A DNA stretch of 64,000 bases from Pedobacter sp. B4-66 (GCF_018492665.1 NZ_JAFVME010000001.1:372001-436000); one strand, 5' to 3'. Positions 17,112 to 27,328 are shown, numbered from the stretch's first letter. A program made the numbers and translations. The notes: generated by a model from the letters alone, not told the origin.

Positions 17112-20100
17112 TTAAAAATTTACGTTTACCCCTATATTGTAACTCTTGCTTACCGGATAAACCCATCCGGCATTATATGCACCTTCTATCTGTTCAGGAT
17201 CAAAAGGCCTAACGAACGGATCGGTGATTGTAAATAGATTATAGGCATTGAGATATATCCTTAGTCCGCTGATTTTCAAAGATTGCATCAACTTACCTGA
17301 AAATGAATATCCTAATTCCAGACTTTTCAACCGCACATACGATGCGTCCTTCCTCCAAACAGAACTTTCGGAATACAAAGCACCAATATCCTGCTCAAGA
17401 CGTGCTGCAGGCCATTTTCCTGGTATCCATTCACTGTCTGGATTATATGCATCGGCTTTATGCCACCTGTCATAGAAATAAGCAGGCTCATTACCCTGCC
17501 CCCAAAACATTGTTGCGTAAGCATGGGTAAATCTCACTGAATAATTTCCAGATCCCTGAAATAAGGCATTCAGATCAAAACCTTTCCAGGAAGCATTTAA
17601 CGTTAGTCCGTAATGCATTTTGGGATTTCCGCCCCATGCTGAAGGAAGTGCATCATTTCCATCAATCAGTCCATCCCCGTTTGCATCTCTATATTTAAAA
17701 TCACCAACGAGTTCACGGCTATTGCCAAGGTCTCCATTTTGGATAGGGGAAGAGACCAATTCATCCTGACTTTGAAACTGACCTTCTACATCATACATCC
17801 ATACAATATCATTCCAACGGTTGGCAGAACCATTTCTCCACTTATCCATACTATTTAAAAAAGGCCCTCTTTCAACATAAACATTCATCGTTCTTGCAAA
17901 ATTGAAATTTCCGCTAAGACTATAACTAAAATCACCCAATGTCTGTCTGTGATTGATCGTGAATTCTAACCCGCGAACGCGATCGCTATTAAGATTTTCT
18001 TGCGGCAAAGAGCCCCCAAAGGTGTTGGGTAAGGATACATTTCTATATGCAAGCAGCCCGGTTCTATCTCTCTGATAAGCATCAATTTCCATACTAAGTT
18101 TTCCTTCGAAAAAACCCAGATCTAAACCTACGTTTTTAATATTCGACTTAAACCATGTAAGGTTTTCATTAACAATCCCTGGTGCTGATGCACCAGAACT
18201 ATAACTTCCATCATTAAATTCATAACCACCACCACCAGTAGTAGAGAATCCAGCCACATATTGAAAAGGATTGCCAGCATCCTGACCAACAAGACCATAA
18301 GATGCCCTAAGCTTAAGATTATATATAAAAGGAGCCTTTTCTTTTATAAAAGATTCTTCGGATATGCGCCATCCAACAGAAGCCACTGGAAATAGCCCCC
18401 ATCTCCTATCAGGATGATACCTATAAGAGCCATCGTATCTAGCAGCCAATTCAAAAAGATATTTCTCTTTATAATTATATGTAGTACGTCCAATAAAAGA
18501 TTTACTTCCAAACTGATGTTCAATACCACTTGTTTGTTGGTTATTCAAACCGGCCATATCTATCTGATCATTGGTATAAAACTGGTACTCTCTTCGTAAC
18601 GATGCATTTCGATCCCAACCACTTCTTTGTTCATAAACTAACGTTATACCTAGTTTATGATCAGTTGCAATAACCTTATCATAAAGCAAATGTGCCTGAA
18701 GGCTTACACGGTTATTATCTATATATCCATTATGAATAGAAGTAGGGTTCCGCAAATCTGTAGCTATATATTTATCGGTTGCAGCATCGTAATTAAATAG
18801 CTGATAACTTTTTGCCAGATTCTTTCCCAAATAATTATTACCGTCAAAAGAAGCAAGTCCTTTAACTCTTAAACCTTCTAAAAAAGGCATATTATAAGTC
18901 AAAGCTACAGAAGATTGAAAAAATTTGTTTACATCTTCGGCATAACCGGTACGGTTGCGATCAGAAAGTGCAAGAGGATTTTTACTCTGCCCATCTGTTA
19001 CCAATGCCGGGTATTCGGGGTTGTCATTTGCATAGGGTCTATGGTTTGGCAGACTGGATACAGTACCCCTTAAGATTTCAAAAAAACTTTCGCCTGGGGC
19101 ATTTTTTTTATCATATCGTCCAGAAAGCTGTATCTCTGCTGTAAGATCTTTAGCTAGATTGGCGGTTAGATTGGTCCTGAAAGTATACTTTTCGTAGTTA
19201 AGCGCATTGCTCTTTAAAAGCCCATTATCTGTTTGATAGCCAAAGCTGGTAAAGTAGTTGATGGCATCAGAACCTCCCTGGGCAGAGATTGTATGTTGCT
19301 GCTGACCCGCATATTTTTTCATGGTTTCATCATACCAGTTGATACTTTCATACCCAGGAATGCCCTGTTGATATTTGAGAAGTTCTTCCTTAGAGATATA
19401 AGGACTCTTGCCGATGTTAATATCAGCTTCATTCCGCATTTCCATCCACTGAGCAGCAGTAGCCATTTCGGGCATACCAGTTGGCGATTGTACTCCTACA
19501 ACCGCATTGTATTTAAACTGTGGCTTTCCCTTCTTTCCTTTTTTTGTGGTTACTATGATTACACCATTTGCAGCATTCAATCCATATATAGCTGCAGACG
19601 CATCTTTAAGCACGGATATACTTTCAATATCTTCTGGGTTGATTCGCTGAAATTCACTACCTCCATCGCGCGCTATACCATCAATAACATACAAAGGTGA
19701 TCCAAACCCCCTGATGTTGATCATTGCATCAAAGTCACCTGGCCCGCCGGTATTCTGGCGTATTTGTAGGCCTGCTATTTTTCCTTGCAGCTTCTGTGCC
19801 AAACTGGTATGCGTAGTAGTTTGAATAGCTTTCCCATCAATATTACTAATAGCTCCCGTCAGGTTAACCTTCTTTTGGGTGCCATATCCAACCACCACGA
19901 CCTCCTCCATCTGATTACCTTCAGATTCCAGTTGAACATTATGGACTTTAATCCCATTTATTGCTACCGTTTTCGACACAAATCCGACATAGGAAAAAAC
20001 CAGACTATCAGTACTTTGAGCCTGAATACTGAAAGCCCCGATATTATTGGTTATCGTTAACTTGGAAGAATTTGATTTCAACCTAACAGAGACTCCGGGT

Positions 20101-20270
20101 AAAGCCATTCCTGAACCGGACTTAACCACCCCACTTACCATTATTTCATCCTGACTTAAAGTCATTTCTGCATACCCTCCTGGGATATAAATGGATGTCA
20201 AAAGCAAGACAATCGCTATTAACCTTTTCAAAGCATAATAATGATTACGTGTTACATTTTTTTTTCTCAT
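17112..20270 (-). CDS. SusC/RagA family TonB-linked outer-membrane protein
   Basis: A 1052-residue TonB-dependent importer. It has a signal peptide, a carboxypeptidase-D-like regulatory domain (VSGVVKSGSGMALPGVSV, about 45-120), a TonB-box-like stretch (EEVVVVGYGTQKK, about 122) and the plug (DINGKAI to IVTTKKGKKG). A 22-strand-type barrel follows, ending in an aromatic residue (NIGVNVNF). It lacks the STN domain found in the other SusC in this window, which fits control by GntR rather than by sigma/anti-sigma signalling. It would import the oligosaccharide or mannoside bound by the adjacent SusD. Confidence 0.94.
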   Translation of the reverse strand: MRKKNVTRNHYYALKRLIAIVLLLTSIYIPGGYAEMTLSQDEIMVSGVVKSGSGMALPGVSVRLKSNSSKLTITNNIGAFSIQAQSTDSLVFSYVGFVSKTVAINGIKVHNVQLESEGNQMEEVVVVGYGTQKKVNLTGAISNIDGKAIQTTTHTSLAQKLQGKIAGLQIRQNTGGPGDFDAMINIRGFGSPLYVIDGIARDGGSEFQRINPEDIESISVLKDASAAIYGLNAANGVIIVTTKKGKKGKPQFKYNAVVGVQSPTGMPEMATAAQWMEMRNEADINIGKSPYISKEELLKYQQGIPGYESINWYDETMKKYAGQQQHTISAQGGSDAINYFTSFGYQTDNGLLKSNALNYEKYTFRTNLTANLAKDLTAEIQLSGRYDKKNAPGESFFEILRGTVSSLPNHRPYANDNPEYPALVTDGQSKNPLALSDRNRTGYAEDVNKFFQSSVALTYNMPFLEGLRVKGLASFDGNNYLGKNLAKSYQLFNYDAATDKYIATDLRNPTSIHNGYIDNNRVSLQAHLLYDKVIATDHKLGITLVYEQRSGWDRNASLRREYQFYTNDQIDMAGLNNQQTSGIEHQFGSKSFIGRTTYNYKEKYLFELAARYDGSYRYHPDRRWGLFPVASVGWRISEESFIKEKAPFIYNLKLRASYGLVGQDAGNPFQYVAGFSTTGGGGYEFNDGSYSSGASAPGIVNENLTWFKSNIKNVGLDLGFFEGKLSMEIDAYQRDRTGLLAYRNVSLPNTFGGSLPQENLNSDRVRGLEFTINHRQTLGDFSYSLSGNFNFARTMNVYVERGPFLNSMDKWRNGSANRWNDIVWMYDVEGQFQSQDELVSSPIQNGDLGNSRELVGDFKYRDANGDGLIDGNDALPSAWGGNPKMHYGLTLNASWKGFDLNALFQGSGNYSVRFTHAYATMFWGQGNEPAYFYDRWHKADAYNPDSEWIPGKWPAARLEQDIGALYSESSVWRKDASYVRLKSLELGYSFSGKLMQSLKISGLRIYLNAYNLFTITDPFVRPFDPEQIEGAYNAGWVYPVSKSYNIGVNVNF

Positions 20271-20318
20271 TGTTTAGTGTTTATTTGGTTCACGGTTATC
20301 TTTTTTATATATTCATAA

Positions 20319-22616
20319 TTATTTTTGATTGTATAGTTTCGATAAAGAATATGGTACATCTTCTTTTCTTATCCCCCGCGTTTTATTTGGATCTTTTTGC
20401 ATTGTAAAATCAATTGTTGCCCCATTCATCAAAGCTTTATGACTGACCCAATTCTTTTGATGAAGACTACCATTAAATTTCATTGATTTTACGTAGCGAT
20501 TACTGCTACTATTCGTAGTGGCGTTAATGGTAATTTTCCTCCGATTTTCTAAACTCACCGTTACCTTTTTAAACAAAGGCGCACCTACAACATATTCATC
20601 AGTACCAGGGCAAACCGGATAGAAGCCCATAGCAGAAAACACATACCAAGCTGAAGTCTGCCCGTTATCCTCATCCCCACAATATCCGTCGGGAGTGGGT
20701 AAATATAATTTATCCATTACTTCTCTTAACCAATATTGGGCTTTCCAGGGCTGACCAGCATAATTATACAAATAAATCATATGCTGTATAGGCTGGTTGC
20801 CATGAGCATATTGTCCCATATTCATGATCTGCATCTCCCTAATCTCATGGATCACCTGACCGTAATAACTTTCATCAAATAAGGGTACGGAAGTAAATAC
20901 AGTATCTAATTGTGCGTTAAATTTATCTCTACCTCCCATTAAACCTATTAAACCTTCAATATCATGGAAAACTGACCAAGTATAATGCAAGCTATTGCCT
21001 TCAGTAAAAGCATCACCCCATTTATATCGGTTAAAAGGGCTTTGAAAATCACCGTTTTTATTTTTTCCACGCATTAAAGAATTCTCTGTATCAAATACAT
21101 TTCGGTAGTTCAAACTACGCTTTGCAAAGCGATCAATTTCGTGTTGTGGTTTACCCAAAGCTTTCGCCAATTTGTAAATGGTAAAATCAGCATATGCATA
21201 CTCCAGCGTTCGGGCTGTATTCTCCTTTACACCCACGTCATAAGGCACATAGCCTAATTCATTATAGTACTTAACACCTTTTCTACCTACTGAGCTAAGT
21301 GGACCCTCATTTTCAGAGTTTTTAAGCATAGCCTGATATAACGTTTCTATATCAAAACCCCTTGCTCCCTTTAAATAAGCATCAGTTATGATTGAGGCAG
21401 AATTAGAGCCGATCATACAATCACGATGCCCCGGACTGGCCCATTCAGGCAACCATCCACTTTCCTTGTAAGTATTTACAAGCCCCTCCATAATTTGTGC
21501 GTTTAAGCTAGGATACATCAAATTATAAAAAGGGAATACAGCCCTAAAGGTGTCCCAAAAGCCATTGTCTGTAAACATAAAACCAGGCAATGTTTGTCCG
21601 TTGTATGGACTATAATGAATTACCTCATTCTTTTTATTATACTCATAGAACTTCCTGGGGTACAACAGGGTTCTATATAAACAAGAGTAGAATGTTTTTA
21701 TCTGATCTGAGTTATCCGTTTCTACTTTTATTTTTGCGAGCTCCTTGTTCCAAATTTGTGCTCCTTTAACTTTAATTTGGTCAAAATCGGCACCACCTAT
21801 TTCTTTAAGATTTTGAATTGCTTGTTCGTGACTGATAAATGAAGACGCAACTTTTGCATTAACCTGTTCTCCCTTTTGCGTCTTAAATCCAATAACAGCT
21901 AAAGCATGATTACCTGTATATTCAAGTCCATTCTGCTTAACACTATGCTCAAATGTGGACTGATTAGTGAATGACTTATCAAAAGTAATTACAAAATAAT
22001 TCTTAAAATTTGCTGGCACGCCCCCTTTATTCTTGGTATTATAACCAACGACCATGCGTTTCTCTGGAATGATTTTTACATAGGAGCCTTGATCAAATGC
22101 ATCAATAACAACGTAAGCACTATCTGTTTTAGGGAAAGTAAATCTAAAAACAGCTGCACGTTCTGTTGGAGTTACTTCAGCTTTAACATCATAATCAGCA
22201 AGATAAACACTATAGTAATGAGGCTTAACAATTTCTGATTTATGAGAAAACCAACTTTCCCGCTCATCTTCAGTGACTTTTAGTTTTCCGGTAACAGGCA
22301 TTAGCGAAAACTGGCCATAATCACCGATCCAAACACTCGGCTGGTGCGTTTGTTTTAAGCCTTTAATTTTATTTGCGGAATAAGTATAGAGCCAGCCATC
22401 CCCCATTTTACCAGTTTGAGGAGACCAATGATTCATTCCCCATGGTAATGCAATAACCGGATACTGGTTCCCATTGGATAGGTCATATTTGGAATCAGTT
22501 CCCATTAATGGGTTAACCCATTGCAACAGATTTGGCGAACCTGTTATCTGCTGAGCAGAGGCAGTATAGCCAAAAATGACCAACATTTTCAAAATCAGAA
22601 TTATTTTAAATTTCAT
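20319..22616 (-). CDS. GH92 family alpha-mannosidase, copy 2
   Basis: A 765-residue exported GH92 enzyme (signal ending TASAQ). The N-terminal beta-sandwich carries VNPLMGTDSKYDLSNG, and the alpha/alpha barrel carries FWDTFRAVFPFYNL and PEWASPGHRDCMIG. The C-terminal signature CGDEDNGQTSAWYVFSAMGF (about 645) includes the acidic catalytic-base region of GH92. The usual GNEP loop reads GNQPIQHM here, with Gln in place of Glu. In characterised GH92 enzymes that neighbourhood shapes the +1 subsite, so this enzyme may prefer a linkage other than alpha-1,2. GH92 enzymes are calcium-dependent, inverting exo-alpha-mannosidases. It lies 48 bp upstream of susC. Confidence 0.9.
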   Translation of the reverse strand: MKFKIILILKMLVIFGYTASAQQITGSPNLLQWVNPLMGTDSKYDLSNGNQYPVIALPWGMNHWSPQTGKMGDGWLYTYSANKIKGLKQTHQPSVWIGDYGQFSLMPVTGKLKVTEDERESWFSHKSEIVKPHYYSVYLADYDVKAEVTPTERAAVFRFTFPKTDSAYVVIDAFDQGSYVKIIPEKRMVVGYNTKNKGGVPANFKNYFVITFDKSFTNQSTFEHSVKQNGLEYTGNHALAVIGFKTQKGEQVNAKVASSFISHEQAIQNLKEIGGADFDQIKVKGAQIWNKELAKIKVETDNSDQIKTFYSCLYRTLLYPRKFYEYNKKNEVIHYSPYNGQTLPGFMFTDNGFWDTFRAVFPFYNLMYPSLNAQIMEGLVNTYKESGWLPEWASPGHRDCMIGSNSASIITDAYLKGARGFDIETLYQAMLKNSENEGPLSSVGRKGVKYYNELGYVPYDVGVKENTARTLEYAYADFTIYKLAKALGKPQHEIDRFAKRSLNYRNVFDTENSLMRGKNKNGDFQSPFNRYKWGDAFTEGNSLHYTWSVFHDIEGLIGLMGGRDKFNAQLDTVFTSVPLFDESYYGQVIHEIREMQIMNMGQYAHGNQPIQHMIYLYNYAGQPWKAQYWLREVMDKLYLPTPDGYCGDEDNGQTSAWYVFSAMGFYPVCPGTDEYVVGAPLFKKVTVSLENRRKITINATTNSSSNRYVKSMKFNGSLHQKNWVSHKALMNGATIDFTMQKDPNKTRGIRKEDVPYSLSKLYNQK

Positions 22617-22622
22617 AGCTAT

Positions 22623-24869
22623 TTAATTGTATAATGAAGTGTTTAAGTTGATATTTGAAGGTGGAATATCTGTTTCTAGAGCTCCCCATCTTTTATTTGG
22701 CTCACTGCCCATAAACAGCTCAAGTGTACCTCCGTGTACTAAGTCAGCATGAGTAAACCAGGGTTTTGTTAATTCCTTACCATTCAAAAGCGCACGTTGG
22801 ATATAAATATGCTCTACCGCATAATTTTTAGCAATTACTTTAAATGACTTCCCATTTGGCAAGCTCATATCAATTTCACTGAATACAGGACTACCGATAT
22901 TATAAACTGGAATTCCGGGAGTAACCGGAAAAAAACCCATCATAGAGAAGACTACAAAAGATGTCATTCCGCCACCATCTTCGTCACCAGGTAAACCAAA
23001 CAAATTATCGGTAAACCAGGTATCCAACAACATTCTGATTCTTTTTTGGGTTTTCCATGGTGCACCTAAATAGTTATACAAATAAGGAATATGAAAACTA
23101 GGTTCGTTGCCCATCACAAACTGGCCCACCAAACCGGAAGCATCTGGCTGTATATTCCAAAATTTCCATTTTGGCAAGCTCAGGTCTTCTCTAAACAGCT
23201 GATCAAGTTTATTCTCTGCTAACTTCAGCCCACCCATCAATTGAAAAACCCCTTGCAGGTCATGTTTTACATGCCAATTGTAAGTGTATGCGTTATTCTC
23301 TGTAAAATATTCCCTAACAGCCAATTTTGAGTTAAATGGTTCTATCCATTTCCCCTCCGCATCTTTAGGCCACATCATCCCTTTTTCAGTCCTAAAAACA
23401 TTCTTATAATAAGCGGCACGTTTTAAAAACAGTTCCTTATCACCCTGGTTACCAGACGGAATCGCTAACTGTGCAATGCACCAATCACTATAACTATTCT
23501 CAAGGGTAACAGAAACCGCCTGCCTCTTTTCCCATGTAGGTTCAACTTCTTTTACAGTTTCCTTTTCACCCATTGCAAGGCCCGGCATATAGCCGTTTTT
23601 ATTATAAAATGAATCTAGTACAGTTGCGGGGCCATTTTTCCATGGAATTAATGTCCCTTCTAAAGAATTCTTTTTAAGCCCTTCATAAGCTTTTTTAACA
23701 TCAAAACCCCTCAATCCCTTAAACCAGGCATCAGCAATCCAAGATGCAGCATGATTACCAGTCATTGCCGGCCAGTCCCCAAAAGTTACTGCAAATGAGG
23801 GCATCCATCCCCCCTGTTCATACATTTTGATATATGATTTTATCTTCTCGGTTTCCTTTTTCGGATCAAGAATCATGTGCAATGGTTCCAAAGCGATATA
23901 ATTGTCCCAGATCCAGTTGTCTACAAAAAAAGGCTCCTTCGATTCATGTATCTTATGATCATAGGCACTATAATACTTCCCATACTCATTGATATCAACC
24001 ATACGTTCATAACTTCTGTATAAAGAAGTATAAAACACCCGCTTTTGCGCCAGAGTCCCTCCCTTTACATTAATTTGCATAAACTTCTTATCCCAAACCA
24101 GAAAAGCTTTATGCTTTAATTCGCTAAAATTCCATGAAGGAATCTCTCTGTATAAATTTTGTTTTGCTTGTTCTATGCTGATATAGGAAATACCATATTT
24201 AAAGCCAACAGTTTTATTGTTATTACTAAATGCCAACAATAGCTGCTGCTTCTCGGTAGGACTCTGATAATGTGAGGTTATGATATCAGCATCACATTCT
24301 GCATAAAAATAAGCCTTCATTCCAGAAAAAGATTCTGTTCCCGACACGATTCTTTTACCCTCCACATTTACTTCGCCGGTTTTACCAAAAAGGCCTAAAC
24401 GTAGATGATGTTTTTTAGGGCTATTAAAAGTTGTCTTGAAATAGCCACTCCTTTCCGCGGGACTAAACTCTACTACATCGGCATATTCTTCATCAGTAAC
24501 TTTATAATAATAAGGAGTAAGGGCCTCCTTTTCAATAATTAAATTTTTATCCCATAGACTTTCTGTCTCATCTCCACTTACAGGAAGAAAAGAAAACACC
24601 CATGCAATGCGATGCGAAGCCACATTTAATGGAAAAGAACTGATCCTGTCATCTAATTGATCTTTTTTTATGGGATACACCCTAAGCATGCTATTGGGAA
24701 GGTGAACGGTAGGTCGGGCAGGCTCCAGTATTATCCCCACACCTCCTATTGAAGGGTCTACATAAGATACATTTGATTGTTTAACCTGCGCAAACACAGA
24801 ACTAGTGATTGACAATAATATCCCTGCAAATAAAAAACAGGAAAGGTGCTCGCAAAATCTTACGTTCAT
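22623..24869 (-). CDS. GH92 family alpha-mannosidase, copy 1
   Basis: A 748-residue exported GH92-family protein, first gene of the PUL operon. It has YVDPSIGGVGIILEPARPT near the N-terminus, FVDNWIWDNYIALEPLHMIL in the barrel, the GNEPSFHIPYLYNYLG loop and PGDEDGGGMTSFVVFSMMGF (about 630). These keep the GDED acidic signature but differ from the classical GNED.GQ.SAWYVFS block and from copy 2. The region TENNAYTYNW replaces the usual TEGN.W.YTW. It therefore belongs to a divergent GH92 subgroup and may act on a different alpha-mannoside or related sugar. It is 6 bp upstream of copy 2. Confidence 0.87.
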   Translation of the reverse strand: MNVRFCEHLSCFLFAGILLSITSSVFAQVKQSNVSYVDPSIGGVGIILEPARPTVHLPNSMLRVYPIKKDQLDDRISSFPLNVASHRIAWVFSFLPVSGDETESLWDKNLIIEKEALTPYYYKVTDEEYADVVEFSPAERSGYFKTTFNSPKKHHLRLGLFGKTGEVNVEGKRIVSGTESFSGMKAYFYAECDADIITSHYQSPTEKQQLLLAFSNNNKTVGFKYGISYISIEQAKQNLYREIPSWNFSELKHKAFLVWDKKFMQINVKGGTLAQKRVFYTSLYRSYERMVDINEYGKYYSAYDHKIHESKEPFFVDNWIWDNYIALEPLHMILDPKKETEKIKSYIKMYEQGGWMPSFAVTFGDWPAMTGNHAASWIADAWFKGLRGFDVKKAYEGLKKNSLEGTLIPWKNGPATVLDSFYNKNGYMPGLAMGEKETVKEVEPTWEKRQAVSVTLENSYSDWCIAQLAIPSGNQGDKELFLKRAAYYKNVFRTEKGMMWPKDAEGKWIEPFNSKLAVREYFTENNAYTYNWHVKHDLQGVFQLMGGLKLAENKLDQLFREDLSLPKWKFWNIQPDASGLVGQFVMGNEPSFHIPYLYNYLGAPWKTQKRIRMLLDTWFTDNLFGLPGDEDGGGMTSFVVFSMMGFFPVTPGIPVYNIGSPVFSEIDMSLPNGKSFKVIAKNYAVEHIYIQRALLNGKELTKPWFTHADLVHGGTLELFMGSEPNKRWGALETDIPPSNINLNTSLYN

Positions 24870-24933
24870 AAGAATTAGATTTGGTTGGATTTCGGTTTAT
24901 TTGGTTACAGCAACCTTTTCAGATGGCCTTAAA

Positions 24934-24957
24934 CAAACATAAAAAAAACAACTTGTA
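24934..24957 (-). promoter_or_regulatory. Promoter of the PUL operon (Bacteroidota type)
   Basis: On the minus strand a -7 box TATGTTTG (24934-24941) lies 65 bp upstream of the first GH92 start. Exactly 20 bp further upstream is a TTG, inside operator O1, as expected for a -33 element. A repressor bound at O1 would cover this -33 region. Confidence 0.6.
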
Positions 24958-24966
24958 TATACAAGA
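24951..24966. promoter_or_regulatory. GntR operator O1
   Basis: ACTTGTATATACAAGA matches the palindrome ACTTGTATATACAAGT at 15 of 16 positions. It overlaps the probable -33 element of the divergent GH92-SusCD operon. Confidence 0.75.
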
Positions 24967-24986
24967 TAAATATAACATTTATAACA

Positions 24987-25002
24987 ACTTATATATACAA
25001 GT
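24987..25002. promoter_or_regulatory. GntR operator O2
   Basis: ACTTATATATACAAGT matches the palindrome at 15 of 16 positions. Its centre is 36 bp from O1, midway in the intergenic region between the GH92 and gntR genes. Confidence 0.72.
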
Positions 25003-25014
25003 TACAATACAACA

Positions 25015-25030
25015 ACTTGTATAGCCATAT
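25015..25030. promoter_or_regulatory. GntR operator half-site O3
   Basis: ACTTGTAT is a complete left half of the operator; the right half is degenerate (AGCCATAT). It lies 28 bp from O2, just upstream of the gntR promoter, whose -7 box TACATTTG is at 25054-25061. It could support autoregulation. Confidence 0.45.
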
Positions 25031-25053
25031 TTATATAAGCAGCTATAAATAAC

Positions 25054-25061
25054 TACATTTG
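25054..25061 (+). promoter_or_regulatory. -7 promoter box of the gntR gene
   Basis: TACATTTG fits the Bacteroidota TAnnTTTG box and ends 17 bp before the gntR start codon. No clear -33 TTG lies at the standard distance. Confidence 0.5.
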
Positions 25062-25078
25062 CAGAGACAGCGCTAAAC

Positions 25079-25804
25079 ATGATATCGATGAGTAAAAAAG
25101 AAACCATTCCCTTATACAAAAAGGTTATTGATGACCTTAAAACATTAATAGACAAGGGAACATATAAAAAAGGAGAACTTCTCCCTTCAGAAAATGATCT
25201 TTGTAAAACCTACAGCACTACACGAGTTACCGTACGACAGGCATTAACAGGCTTGATGAGTATGGGTTATATTACCAGGCGACATGGCAAAGGCAGTATC
25301 GTTTCGGAACCGAAACAGGGCCTGGGAATTCTTTCTTTAAGTGGTGTTACTGCAGGAGTTGGTGATCAAACATTAACAACAGCAATACTACAAAAGCAAG
25401 CCAAACAAAGCTGGCCGCTCGATTTCTTCCATGAACTCAATAAAGAAGAATTGCGAAATGGATGTGTGTTTTTTAGTAGATTAAGACATATCAATGGTAC
25501 ACCTGTCTTATATGAAGAAACTTTTATTACTAATATCAATTTACCAAGATTTACTTCGCGAAATTTAGAAAACTGTTCTCTGTTTAAAATACTCAAAGAA
25601 CATTATAATATAGAGGTTAAAGAAGGTGAGCAAAAAATATGGGCAATACATGGAGATAAAAACATCAGCAAGCTGTTGGATATTAAAACCAATCATCCTA
25701 TTGTACATATGAAAAGAAGATTACAAACGAACATTAATAATCTGAATATTTACTCCTTGGTATACTGTAATACAACCGAGTACTTTTTACAAGATTATTT
25801 CTAA
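25079..25804 (+). CDS. GntR family regulator with UTRA ligand domain
   Basis: A 241-residue transcription factor. The N-terminal winged helix (about 10-75) has LLPSENDLCKTY and RVTVRQALTGLMSMGYITRRHGKGSIV, the GntR recognition pattern. The C-terminal UTRA domain (about 85-235) has LYEETFITNINLPRF and would bind a sugar or sugar phosphate. It is divergent from the PUL operon with three palindromic sites between, and convergent with the transporter gene. It is probably the autoregulated repressor of both operons and the transporter, released by a pathway intermediate. Start could also be at 25088. Confidence 0.9.
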   Translation: MISMSKKETIPLYKKVIDDLKTLIDKGTYKKGELLPSENDLCKTYSTTRVTVRQALTGLMSMGYITRRHGKGSIVSEPKQGLGILSLSGVTAGVGDQTLTTAILQKQAKQSWPLDFFHELNKEELRNGCVFFSRLRHINGTPVLYEETFITNINLPRFTSRNLENCSLFKILKEHYNIEVKEGEQKIWAIHGDKNISKLLDIKTNHPIVHMKRRLQTNINNLNIYSLVYCNTTEYFLQDYF

Positions 25805-25838
25805 GCCATTCTTCAATACCATTTATTTCTAATCAAAA

Positions 25839-25876
25839 AAATGCTGGACCAGATTTCAAAACCTAGCCCAGCATTT
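25839..25876 (-). terminator. Terminator between gntR and the sugar transporter
   Basis: A 9-bp stem AAATGCTGG/CCAGCATTT (25839-25847 and 25868-25876) is flanked on the left by an A6 run, which is a T run on the minus strand. It lies directly after the transporter stop and may also stop gntR transcripts from the other side. Confidence 0.65.
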
Positions 25877-25889
25877 ACCCTAAATTAGC

Positions 25890-27296
25890 CTAATGCCCAC
25901 CAGCAACATTTGCAGCTTTTACATCTCCCAACCTCGCTGAGCAGAAGAAACCAAAAAAAGCAATATATAAATAGGATATTACCGGAATAAAAAATGACTT
26001 CTGGATCCCTACTGCATCAGCAGCTGCACCTTGTATCAATGGAAGCAGTGCACCTCCCAGTATAGCCATCACCAATAATGATGATCCTTGACTAGTATAT
26101 TTTCCCAAACCATGTATAGATAAAGTGAAAATATTTGACCACATGATGGAATTAAACAACCCAACACCAATTATTGCCCACATCGCTGTGACACCTGTTG
26201 AAAATATAGTCAGCAATATCAAGGCAATGCAAATCATTGCAAAAAACGAAAGCGTCCTCGCAGGGGCAGCCTTACCTATAAAAAATCCAATTAAGTTAAT
26301 TCCAATAAGGATAAGAAATACTGACATCTGATCAAAACTCAGATCTACAATTGCAAAGATCAGTAGAAACACTGCTATTGCCGTACCTACCATAAATAAC
26401 ACTTTTTTTGAACCAGCGATATGATGATTTAAGGAAATTGCTCCCAGAAACCTACCTATCATTGCCCCACCCCAATATAAGGCCAGATAATTCTTACTCA
26501 CCGATTCCGACAAGCCCATAATATCCTTATGTTCCAAAAAATTAATGATAAAGCTACCAATACACACCTCTCCGCCCACATAAAAAAAGATGGCAAATAT
26601 GCCCAACTTAAGTTGAGGGAATTTAAGAGCTCCTAACGATTTTTCTGAAGTTTCTTCAGACCTAAAATCAGGCAATCTAATTTTATAAAGCAAAGCGGCC
26701 AATAATAAAAATACTCCCGTAAAGATAACGTAAGGAATCTCAGTAGCCTCAGCAGTAATTTCTCCGTTTACTGCAAAAAATTCGAAGATCAGAAATCCGC
26801 CTATTATAGGCGCAATTGTTGTCCCAAGGGAGTTGAAAGCTTGAGACAGATTAAGTCTGCTGGAAGCGCCTTCTGGTTTACCAAGCAAAGAGACATAAGG
26901 ATTGGCTGCAATCTGCAGTAATGTAAAGCCCAGACCTAAAATAAATAGTGCACCTAAAAAAAGCCCATAAGAAGCATATCTTGCCGCAGGAAAAAACAAA
27001 AAACAACCTATCGAAGCCACTACAAGACCAAGTAGCAGCCCGTTTTTATAGCCTATTTTATTGATGGGATCGCCTTTAAAATAAGAGACTACAAAATAGG
27101 CAACCGAACCTATAAAATATGCTCCAAAAAACACAAACTGCACGAGCATTGATTGTAAATAATTGAGTTCAAATAATACTTTAAGGTGAGGTATCAATAC
27201 ATCATTCATACAGGTTAAAAAACCCCACATAAAAAAAAGTGTAGTAATAACGATAAATGGCATAGAATAACTGCCATGTTCCTTGGTTTGATGCAT
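25890..27296 (-). CDS. FucP/GluP-type sugar MFS transporter
   Basis: A 468-residue inner-membrane sugar:proton symporter with about 12 membrane segments. The FHS-family signatures are FFMWGFLTCMNDVLIPHLK near the N-terminus and LLQIAANPYVSLLG at about 130. The family imports L-fucose, glucose, galactose and other monosaccharides. Its promoter contains the perfect GntR operator, so it is probably the inner-membrane importer of the monosaccharide released by the GH92 enzymes. Confidence 0.9.
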   Translation of the reverse strand: MHQTKEHGSYSMPFIVITTLFFMWGFLTCMNDVLIPHLKVLFELNYLQSMLVQFVFFGAYFIGSVAYFVVSYFKGDPINKIGYKNGLLLGLVVASIGCFLFFPAARYASYGLFLGALFILGLGFTLLQIAANPYVSLLGKPEGASSRLNLSQAFNSLGTTIAPIIGGFLIFEFFAVNGEITAEATEIPYVIFTGVFLLLAALLYKIRLPDFRSEETSEKSLGALKFPQLKLGIFAIFFYVGGEVCIGSFIINFLEHKDIMGLSESVSKNYLALYWGGAMIGRFLGAISLNHHIAGSKKVLFMVGTAIAVFLLIFAIVDLSFDQMSVFLILIGINLIGFFIGKAAPARTLSFFAMICIALILLTIFSTGVTAMWAIIGVGLFNSIMWSNIFTLSIHGLGKYTSQGSSLLVMAILGGALLPLIQGAAADAVGIQKSFFIPVISYLYIAFFGFFCSARLGDVKAANVAGGH

Positions 27297-27328
27297 AAAC
27301 TGATTTATATTGGTTTAAAGGTTATTTT

